Position numbers and translations under genes: made by a program. The notes below the pieces were generated by a model that was not told the DNA's origin, searched no databases, and was given only the letters and a program-made list of their open reading frames with translations. From contig CAJXUJ010000070.1 in NCBI GenBank assembly GCA_913061025.1, positions 1 to 6,898 on the forward strand: a stretch of 6,898 bases of DNA, in the 5' to 3' direction. This document shows positions 1-5,318 of this stretch, piece by piece. Positions within the stretch are counted from its first letter, which is position 1, and each line of letters opens with the position of its first letter. The stretch comes from an uncultured Actinomycetes bacterium (GTDB taxonomy: Bacteria; Actinomycetota; Actinomycetes; S36-B12).

Positions 1-990
1 GGCTGCACTTTCGTATTGAAGCCAAGCGAGTTGACGCCGCACACCTCGATCCTGCTCATGCAGTACCTCGTCGATGCGGGAATGCCCTCCGGGGTTGGCA
101 ATCTCGTCCTGGGTGCCGGACCGACAGCGGGCGCTCCGCTTTCGAGCGATCCGAGTGTCGATCTGGTTTCCTTCACCGGAGGCCTAACTACCGGCCGCAT
201 CATCATGGCCGCTGCTGCCGCCACGGTGAAGAAGGTGGCGCTCGAACTCGGTGGCAAGAACCCCAACATCGTGTTCGCAGATGCGGACTGGGATGCCGCC
301 CTGGATAACGCACTGACCGCCGTCTTCTTGCACTCCGGGCAGGTGTGTTCGGCAGGCGCACGGTTGATCGTCGAGGAATCCATCCATGACGAGTTCGTCG
401 ACGCGCTGGTCGAGGCAGCGAAGGGAATCCGTCTCGGTGGACCTCACGATGAGAAGGCACAGACCGGAACACTGATCAGCGCCGGCCATCGAGACAAGGT
501 CGCCGCTTATGTAGCGAATGCTCTGGCGGAGGGAGCCGAGCTTCGCTGCGGCGGGGATGTGCCGGACGATCCTGCACTTGCCGACGGCTACTTCTACCTA
601 CCGACCGTTCTCGATCACTGCACCGCGGACATGACGTGCGTGCAGGACGAGTCCTTCGGTCCGGTGCTGACTGTCGAGACCTTTCGAACAGAACAGGAAG
701 CGATCTCTATCGCCAACGACACCTACTACGGCCTCGCCGGCGGCGTGTGGACCAGCGACGTTTCCCGTGCACAACGTGTGGCCAACGCTCTTCGCCACGG
801 CACCATCTGGATCAACGACTTCCACCCCTACCTCCCTCAGGCGGAATGGGGTGGCTTCAAGCAGTCGGGAGTAGGCCGCGAACTCGGAGAACAGGGCTTC
901 CACGAGTACCTCGAGGCCAAGCACGTGCACCAAAACCTAGATCCAAAACCGAGCAAGTGGTTCGACGTCCCAACCAAGGAGACCCGATGA
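1..990 (+). CDS. betB: Betaine-aldehyde dehydrogenase (GbsA/BetB-like), 5' end cut by window
   Basis: NAD(P)-dependent aldehyde dehydrogenase, probably oxidising betaine aldehyde to glycine betaine in the cytoplasm. The frame is open from base 1 (reads GCTFVLKPSELTP, a conserved internal ALDH segment), so the gene starts upstream. The TTG at 16 is not a real start, and roughly 160 N-terminal residues are missing compared with the ~490-residue family. Visible motifs are the coenzyme-site SFTGGLTTG (about 166-192), the general-base glutamate in ELGGKNPN (Glu codon 244-246), the catalytic cysteine in GQVCSAG (Cys codon 346-348), ESFGPV, and C-terminal WINDFHPY and GGFKQSGVGREL. The wording around GQVCSAGARL and WINDFHP closely resembles Bacillus GbsA as I remember it, which favours betaine aldehyde over a generic aldehyde. 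The stop overlaps the start of the ABC ATPase gene (ATGA, 987-990), tying it to the uptake genes. Family assignment is very secure; the exact substrate is inferred. Confidence 0.9.
   Translation, partial: GCTFVLKPSELTPHTSILLMQYLVDAGMPSGVGNLVLGAGPTAGAPLSSDPSVDLVSFTGGLTTGRIIMAAAAATVKKVALELGGKNPNIVFADADWDAALDNALTAVFLHSGQVCSAGARLIVEESIHDEFVDALVEAAKGIRLGGPHDEKAQTGTLISAGHRDKVAAYVANALAEGAELRCGGDVPDDPALADGYFYLPTVLDHCTADMTCVQDESFGPVLTVETFRTEQEAISIANDTYYGLAGGVWTSDVSRAQRVANALRHGTIWINDFHPYLPQAEWGGFKQSGVGRELGEQGFHEYLEAKHVHQNLDPKPSKWFDVPTKETR
976..981 (+). promoter_or_regulatory. Ribosome binding site of the ABC ATPase gene
   Basis: AAGGAG lies five bases before the ATG at 987, inside the end of the dehydrogenase gene. 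It fixes the ATPase start at 987, where the ATG overlaps the dehydrogenase stop. A second ATG two codons later (993) is less well spaced. Confidence 0.75.
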
Positions 991-2060
991 CGATGACGAG
1001 TCCAGCGCCGGTTGACGTCAGCACCGACGCCGCCATCTCCGTTCGTGGACTGTGGAAGATCTTCGGTGAGAAGGCCAGCGACATCATCGACTCTCCCGAT
1101 GCGCGCCTTCCTCGACCCGAGCTGCTCGAGAAGACAGGATGCGTCGCCGCAGTCCGGGACGCTTCATTCGACGTTGCCAACGGCGAGGTCTTCGTCGTCA
1201 TGGGACTCTCCGGATCCGGTAAGTCGACGCTCGTGCGGTGTCTCACGCGCTTGATCGAGCCCACCGCGGGTGAAGTTTTCTTCGAAGGGGAGGACATCCT
1301 CACGGCATCGAAGTCGCGCCTCCGTGAGCTGCGACGCACCAAGTTCTCGATGGTCTTCCAGCACTTCGGTTTGCTGCCCCACCGGCGTGTCATCGACAAC
1401 ATCGCTTACTCGCTCGAAGTCAACGGCGTGAAGAAAGAAACGCGGCACGAGCGCGCGATGGAGGTCATCGACCTCGTTGGTCTCGATGGATACGCGAACC
1501 ATTTTCCGGAGCAATTGTCCGGAGGTATGCAGCAGCGCGTTGGTCTAGCGCGGGCACTCGCGGTCAACCCCGACGTCATGTTCCTTGATGAACCGTTCAG
1601 CGCGCTCGATCCGCTGATTCGGCGCGATATGCAGAACGAGGTAAAGCGCCTTCACCAAGATCTCAATAAGACGATGGTCTTCATCACTCACGATCTTTCC
1701 GAGGCGATGAAACTCGGTGACCGCATCGCGATCATGCGCGATGGCGACATTGTCCAGATGGCCACTCCTGCAGATCTGGTCATGCATCCCGTCGATGACT
1801 ACGTCGCCGACTTCACCAACGACATCCCCAAATCCCACGTGCTCACCACCGGATACATAGCCCGTCCAGCTCTCGAAGGCGAGGAAGTATCCGGGGCGCC
1901 CGTCGATGCAGACGCGATCGTGCGAGACGTGATTCCGCAGATCGTTGCTAGCAACGGCGCGGTCGGTGTCCAACGCGGGACTGAGGTGCTAGGTGTGATC
2001 GGTAAGAACGACATCCTCCACCTGGTTGCAGAAGACGCGTCCGAGGGAAGCGCTACGTGA
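987..2060 (+). CDS. proV: Glycine betaine/quaternary-amine ABC transporter ATPase (ProV/OpuAA-like)
   Basis: ATP-hydrolysing subunit of a type I ABC importer for betaine-like compounds, acting at the inner face of the membrane; 357 residues. The N-terminal extension (residues 18-62, with GLWKIFGE and LLEKTG..AAVRDASFDV) is the ProV/OpuAA signature and separates it from generic ABC ATPases. Core motifs are all present: Walker A GLSGSGKST (73-81), Q-loop Gln125, signature LSGGMQQR (177-184), Walker B VMFLDEP (197-203), D-loop SALD (205-208) and H-loop His235, so it should be active. The C-terminal part (about 281-357) is short: only one CBS-like unit can be made out (about 305-348, ending VLGVIGKNDILHLV), whereas ProV/OpuAA of about 400 residues carries two. 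The start is set by AAGGAG at 976 and the ATGA overlap with the dehydrogenase. The stop overlaps the permease GTG (GTGA), which indicates translational coupling. Confidence 0.93.
   Translation: MTMTSPAPVDVSTDAAISVRGLWKIFGEKASDIIDSPDARLPRPELLEKTGCVAAVRDASFDVANGEVFVVMGLSGSGKSTLVRCLTRLIEPTAGEVFFEGEDILTASKSRLRELRRTKFSMVFQHFGLLPHRRVIDNIAYSLEVNGVKKETRHERAMEVIDLVGLDGYANHFPEQLSGGMQQRVGLARALAVNPDVMFLDEPFSALDPLIRRDMQNEVKRLHQDLNKTMVFITHDLSEAMKLGDRIAIMRDGDIVQMATPADLVMHPVDDYVADFTNDIPKSHVLTTGYIARPALEGEEVSGAPVDADAIVRDVIPQIVASNGAVGVQRGTEVLGVIGKNDILHLVAEDASEGSAT
2043..2048 (+). promoter_or_regulatory. Ribosome binding site supporting the GTG start of the permease
   Basis: GAGGGA ends eight bases before the GTG at 2057. 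It supports the non-ATG start, which shares four bases (GTGA) with the stop of the ATPase gene; the next in-frame start candidates are further inside the protein. Confidence 0.65.
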
Positions 2061-4021
2061 GCACACTCGAATCGCTTCCCGCGTGGATGCGGAAACGAAG
2101 CACCCTCGTTTTCGCTGTACTAGGCGTGTGGATCGTCCTCGGCACGGTGTTCTCGGGGATCCACACGCTTGAACTATCGACGGCTACGAATACCCCGGTC
2201 ACCGACTGGTTCCGCGAGTTAGCGGCAAGCATCCGCGGTAGCCGGGCTGAGTCTCCCCTCTTCGTCTATTTCTTCAATCCCCTGCGTGGAGCCATCGAGG
2301 GTTTCATCGAACTCATCCGAGCACTTATCGCAGTGCCCGCATCCGGCAACATCATTCCCGTCATCGGTTGGCTGGGCGTGGTTGCACTCGTCGGCTACAT
2401 CGTCTACGCGTCGTCGAACTGGCGCACCTCGCTGCTGTCGATGGGCTTGCTCACCGCGTGCGGGATGCTCGGCGTCTGGACCTACACGATGGACACGCTG
2501 GCTATGACCATCGGTGCGGTTCTGCTCTCGCTGGCCATCGCACTGCCCATCGGCATCTGGGCTGGACTGAACGATCGGGTGATGGCCTTCATTAGGCCAG
2601 TCCTCGACCTAGCCCAAATCCTCCCGACCCTGGTCTATCTCGCCCCGCTAGCGCTGGTGTTTCTCATCGGCATTGCAGCAGCAACCATCGCGACGATGAT
2701 CTACTCGATCCCGATTTGCGTGCGCATCACCGCACACGCCATCCGTAGCCTCAAAGCCGGTCCGATCGAAGCCGCAGAGTCCATGGGATCGACCCGCGGT
2801 CAGATGCTGCGCAAGGTGCAGCTGCCGATGGCACGACGCACCATCATCCTCGGTATCAACCAGACAACGCTCGCCGCGCTGTCCTTCGTGGTCATCGCGG
2901 CTCTCATCGGCGCTCCTGGCCTGGGCAAGCCGGTCATCGAAGCGTTGACAATCCGCAACGTCGGCGACGGCGTAGTAGCAGGACTCGCGGTTGTCTTCCT
3001 CGCAGTGATGCTCGACCGGGCCACCACCGCCGCCGTGCAGCACAGCGGGCAACTCCCACCCGAAGGAGCGGCTCTGGTCCGCCGGCGGATCGGTTTGGTC
3101 ATCGGTGCCATAGCAACGGTTATTGCCATCTACCTGTCCCGCTTCCAACTCTGGGCGGCGGTGTTCCCCGAGGAGTTGGTGATCGGCGAGTACATCGCCA
3201 ACGCGGCAGACGCGGTGACCGAGTGGATCACCTCAACGTTCTACTTCCTGACGATCGGTCTCAACGAGAACTTCACTATCCACGTGCTCAATCGAATTGA
3301 GGGCCTTCTCGCCAACACCCCCTGGTACATCACGATCATCGCGATCTCACTTCTCGCCGCGATCATCGGTGGTCGCTTCGTTGCAATTCTCTCCGCCGTG
3401 CTTCTTGGCGCCATCGTTCTCATCGGTCTGTGGAACGACGCCATGGTGACCCTGACCCAGGTCCTGATAGCCACCGCGATCGTCATGCTCATCGGCGTCA
3501 TCATGGGTGTACTTGCGGGAAGAAGTGCGCGAATCGAACGGGCCTTGAAACCCATCCTCGACGCCGGCCAGACCCTGCCGGCCTTCGTCTACCTCGTCCC
3601 GGTGCTTGCGCTGTTCGGTCCATCACGGTTCGCCGCCATCGTGTGCGGCGTCTTCTATGCAACACCCGTCGTTGTCCGCGTGGTTGCCGATGGAGTTCGT
3701 GGCGTTCCGAGTGACATGGTGGAGGCGGCCGTATCGTCAGGCTCCAGTACCACCCAGGTGGTCACCAAGGTGCAGTTGCCGGCGTCCAAGCGCTCACTGC
3801 TCCTGGGAGCGAACCAGGGCATGATCTTCGTTCTCGCCGTCGTCGTGATCGGCGGGTTCGTAGGAGCAGGTGGCCTCGGCTACCTGGTCATCGTTGGCCA
3901 GTCCAAACCGGAGCTTCAGGGCAAAGGACTGGCTGCAGGCCTGGCAATCGTCTTGCTGGGTGTTGTGATGGACCGCATCGCGCAGGCCGGGGCGCGTCGC
4001 AATGAGAAGAAACCCGCATGA
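2057..4021 (+). CDS. proW: Fused two-domain glycine betaine/quaternary-amine ABC permease (ProW-ProW)
   Basis: Membrane channel of the importer, 654 residues, about twice the length of a usual ProW/OpuAB permease. Two homologous transmembrane domains lie head to tail. The first holds DLAQILPTLVYLAP (184-197) and the ATPase-contacting EAA loop EAAESMG...VQLP (238-257). The second holds DAGQTLPAFVYLVP (502-515) and EAAVSSG...VQLP (556-575). Both EAA loops keep the Glu-Ala-Ala, the Gly and the LP, so both halves should dock an ATPase subunit. Hydrophobic stretches occur near 15-35, 97-117, 150-170, 190-214, 270-288 and 306-320, and again near 343-362, 423-458, 464-488, 508-535, 585-607 and 625-640. 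One polypeptide would replace the usual permease dimer, paired with two copies of the preceding ATPase. The GTG start overlaps the ATPase stop. The end shares ATGA (4018-4021) with a small open frame. Confidence 0.92.
   Translation: MSTLESLPAWMRKRSTLVFAVLGVWIVLGTVFSGIHTLELSTATNTPVTDWFRELAASIRGSRAESPLFVYFFNPLRGAIEGFIELIRALIAVPASGNIIPVIGWLGVVALVGYIVYASSNWRTSLLSMGLLTACGMLGVWTYTMDTLAMTIGAVLLSLAIALPIGIWAGLNDRVMAFIRPVLDLAQILPTLVYLAPLALVFLIGIAAATIATMIYSIPICVRITAHAIRSLKAGPIEAAESMGSTRGQMLRKVQLPMARRTIILGINQTTLAALSFVVIAALIGAPGLGKPVIEALTIRNVGDGVVAGLAVVFLAVMLDRATTAAVQHSGQLPPEGAALVRRRIGLVIGAIATVIAIYLSRFQLWAAVFPEELVIGEYIANAADAVTEWITSTFYFLTIGLNENFTIHVLNRIEGLLANTPWYITIIAISLLAAIIGGRFVAILSAVLLGAIVLIGLWNDAMVTLTQVLIATAIVMLIGVIMGVLAGRSARIERALKPILDAGQTLPAFVYLVPVLALFGPSRFAAIVCGVFYATPVVVRVVADGVRGVPSDMVEAAVSSGSSTTQVVTKVQLPASKRSLLLGANQGMIFVLAVVVIGGFVGAGGLGYLVIVGQSKPELQGKGLAAGLAIVLLGVVMDRIAQAGARRNEKKPA
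2606..2836 (+). repeat. First copy of the internally duplicated permease core
   Basis: Encodes residues 184-260 of the permease, from DLAQILPTLVYL to the EAA loop and VQLPMAR. It is homologous at protein level to the segment at 3560-3790. The nucleotide sequences have diverged, which points to an old duplication rather than a recent one. Confidence 0.75.
3560..3790 (+). repeat. Second copy of the internally duplicated permease core
   Basis: Encodes residues 502-578, from DAGQTLPAFVYL to the second EAA loop and VQLPASK. It has the same length and order of motifs as the copy at 2606-2836: the distance from the D..Q.LP..VYL motif to the EAA loop is 54 residues in both halves. Confidence 0.75.
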
Positions 4022-4062
4022 GGGCGGGATGCACTACCAACGTCCACCGCGGACGTCGGTAA
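4018..4062 (+). CDS. Possible 14-codon reading frame bridging permease and binding-protein genes
   Basis: An ATG that overlaps the permease stop (ATGA) opens a frame of 14 codons (MRAGCTTNVHRGRR) ending in TAA at 4060-4062, just before the ribosome binding site of the next gene. A purine-rich stretch (GAGAAGAA, 4004-4011) lies six bases upstream of the ATG. A ribosome finishing the permease could restart here and run through the hairpin at 4036-4060. Nothing shows that the peptide itself has a function; the arrangement may be chance. Confidence 0.2.
   Translation: MRAGCTTNVHRGRR
4036..4060 (+). other. Intercistronic hairpin before the binding-protein gene
   Basis: ACGTCC (4040-4045) and GGACGT (4051-4056) are perfect inverted repeats around a five-base loop. 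After one mismatch, ACC (4036-4038) pairs with GGT (4058-4060). No T-run follows, so it is not a typical terminator. It could protect or delimit the mRNA of the binding-protein gene, or be a DNA operator dyad. Confidence 0.45.
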
Positions 4063-4066
4063 CTCC

Positions 4067-4074
4067 GAAGGGAA
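4067..4074 (+). promoter_or_regulatory. Ribosome binding site of the binding-protein gene
   Basis: GAAGGGAA lies eight bases before the ATG at 4083. It supports this start over an in-frame ATG at 4002, which would overlap the permease and put 27 extra residues before a good signal peptide. Confidence 0.7.
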
Positions 4075-4082
4075 TACAGGTT

Positions 4083-5141
4083 ATGAGGAATCACCTACGG
4101 GGGCGCCTAGCGGTGCTTCCGGCGCTGGCTGCAGCCAGCCTGGTGCTCGCCGCCTGCGGTGGCGGCGACGTAAATGAGGCGGCCACCGAGGCCACCGAGG
4201 AGGCTGTCGCAGAAGAGACAGTCGCCGAAGAAGCGCCCGAAGAAGAGGCAGCCGAGGACATGCCCGAGGAAGAAGCAGTCGTTGCCGACTGCGGCGACTG
4301 GGGCGTAGCCATGCACGCATGGGTCGGCTACACCGCTTCGGCTCAGGTGCTGTCCGATGTAGCTCGGGACGCTCTCGGCTGCAACATCGAGCAGATCCAG
4401 CTCGAAGAAGCTGGCGTCACCTACGACGCCATGGAAGCCGGCTCGGTCGACGTCATCGTCGAAGACTGGGGTGGCGGCCGCTGGCAAGAGTGGGTTGACC
4501 GTGGAGCAGTCCAGGAGGCTGGCTTCAACGGCAACGTCGGGCTCATCGGCATGTACGTCCCGCAGTGGATGTGCGAGGAGTACCCGGACATCTCCGATGG
4601 CACCAAGCTCAACGAGTACGCCGAGCTCTTCGTGACTCCTGAGTCCGGTGGCAAGGGCGCCTGGTACGAGGGTCCCCCGGGATACACGACCATCGGCGAG
4701 AAGATCATCAACGCCTACGACCTCAACTTCCAGGTGATCAACACCGGATCCGAGGCCGCGTTGATCGAGATGTTCACGCAGGCTGCCGAGAACCAGGAGC
4801 CGGGTCTGGGCTACTTCTACGAGCCCCAGAACTTCCTGGCTCAGGTCGAGCTCTGCCGGGTTAACTTCCCGGAGAACGACTGGACCGACACAGCAGAAGC
4901 CAGCGGTCTGACGGACTACCCGGAGACCCCGCTGGTCAAGCTGGCCACGACCGAACTGCTCGAGTCGGGTTCACCGTTCGCAACCCTGGTGTCCAACTTC
5001 GAGTGGACCAACGGTGATCAGAACGCCGTTGCGGCCGCGATCGAGGGTGGCGCCACTCCTGAAGAGGCGGCAGCGGACTGGATCAGCGCCAACACCGACA
5101 CAGTCAACATGTGGCTGGAAGGCACCGGCGCGAGCATGTAG
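4083..5141 (+). CDS. proX: Glycine betaine/quaternary-amine substrate-binding lipoprotein (ProX/OpuAC-like)
   Basis: Extracytoplasmic receptor that delivers substrate to the permease; 352 residues. The N-terminus is a lipoprotein signal: Arg-containing n-region (RNHLRGR), hydrophobic core (9-22) and lipobox LAAC with Cys25, followed by GGG. Residues about 32-66 form a Glu/Ala-rich low-complexity tether. The binding domain begins near 69 and follows the OpuAC pattern: AWVGYTAS (79-86), EAGSVDVIVEDWGGGRW (118-134), PPGYTT (198-203), FTQAAENQEPGLGYFYEP (231-248). Trp80, Trp129, Trp163 and Trp195 are candidates for the aromatic cage that holds the trimethylammonium group in this family. Cys70, Cys100, Cys164 and Cys258 could form disulfides outside the cell. 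The position after ATPase and permease, 61 bases downstream, makes it the last gene of the cluster. Family is secure; glycine betaine, choline, carnitine or trimethylamine N-oxide are all possible ligands. Confidence 0.92.
   Translation: MRNHLRGRLAVLPALAAASLVLAACGGGDVNEAATEATEEAVAEETVAEEAPEEEAAEDMPEEEAVVADCGDWGVAMHAWVGYTASAQVLSDVARDALGCNIEQIQLEEAGVTYDAMEAGSVDVIVEDWGGGRWQEWVDRGAVQEAGFNGNVGLIGMYVPQWMCEEYPDISDGTKLNEYAELFVTPESGGKGAWYEGPPGYTTIGEKIINAYDLNFQVINTGSEAALIEMFTQAAENQEPGLGYFYEPQNFLAQVELCRVNFPENDWTDTAEASGLTDYPETPLVKLATTELLESGSPFATLVSNFEWTNGDQNAVAAAIEGGATPEEAAADWISANTDTVNMWLEGTGASM
4176..4280 (+). repeat. Glu/Ala-rich low-complexity tether in the binding lipoprotein
   Basis: Encodes residues 32-66, made almost only of Glu and Ala with a few Val, Thr and Pro, in imperfect units such as EATEEAV, AEETVAEE and PEEEA. 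The DNA shows matching degenerate GAG/GAA-GCC units. It sits between the lipid-modified Cys25 and the folded domain, so it probably acts as a flexible acidic spacer on the cell surface. Confidence 0.8.
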
Positions 5142-5158
5142 TTCATTGCTCACACGCG

Positions 5159-5199
5159 AGTGGGGTCCCGGCATTAGCCGGGGCCCCACTTCACTTTTC
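5159..5199 (+). terminator. Rho-independent-type terminator after the transporter cluster
   Basis: A 14-base-pair stem (5159-5172 with 5177-5190) closes on the loop ATTA. All pairs are Watson-Crick except one G-U wobble (T5166 with G5183). It is very GC-rich and is followed by TTCACTTTTC. It begins 18 bases after the binding-protein stop, so it probably ends the transporter transcript and separates it from the CoA ligase. Confidence 0.85.
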
Positions 5200-5231
5200 G
5201 CGCCGTCTCCTTGCACGCCTCCCTTCGCGTA

Positions 5232-5256
5232 GGGGCTTTTTCGACGAAAACGCCCC
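5232..5256 (+). other. Second, weaker hairpin in the leader of the CoA-ligase gene
   Basis: GGGGC (5232-5236) pairs with GCCCC (5252-5256); after one mismatch TTTTC pairs with GAAAA around a three-base loop. No T-run follows on the + strand. It may be an mRNA leader structure; no riboswitch class is recognised. I see no convincing -35/-10 pair between 5191 and 5318, although a promoter for the next gene is expected there. Confidence 0.3.
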
Positions 5257-5290
5257 CACAGCATCGCCGCCCTTGCCACACTCGAGCAAC

Positions 5291-5305
5291 GAACGGCCAG
5301 CGTTC
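5291..5305. promoter_or_regulatory. Small dyad next to the CoA-ligase ribosome binding site
   Basis: GAACG, five bases, then CGTTC form a perfect 15-base dyad directly before the AAGGGGAG of the next gene. It could be an operator half-site pair or a small RNA stem touching the ribosome site. It is short enough to be chance. Confidence 0.2.
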
Positions 5306-5313
5306 AAGGGGAG
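5306..5313 (+). promoter_or_regulatory. Ribosome binding site of the CoA-ligase gene
   Basis: AAGGGGAG lies five bases before the ATG at 5319 and sets that start. An upstream in-frame ATG at 5211 would add 36 residues with no family similarity and lies within the leader. Confidence 0.75.
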
Positions 5314-5318
5314 CGATC

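Noticed and set aside
16..18. TTG as start of the aldehyde dehydrogenase
   Set aside because: The frame is open and conserved from base 1, and the TTG codes for an internal Leu of VLKPSE; the gene is cut by the window edge.
636..986. Upstream in-frame extension of the ABC ATPase
   Set aside because: It lies inside the dehydrogenase gene in another frame and encodes Arg/Pro-rich sequence with no family similarity; the AAGGAG site and the ProV-like N-terminus fix the start at 987.
857..1402. Long open frame of 181 codons on the minus strand
   Set aside because: Antisense to the dehydrogenase end and the ATPase; composition is Ser/Arg-rich as expected of a high-GC shadow frame, with no motif.
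5211..5239. Possible promoter TTGCAC with a downstream -10
   Set aside because: No acceptable -10 sequence lies 16-18 bases downstream, and the region forms a hairpin.
5211..5318. N-terminal extension of the CoA ligase
   Set aside because: The extra 36 residues match no ligase, and a good ribosome binding site precedes the ATG at 5319.
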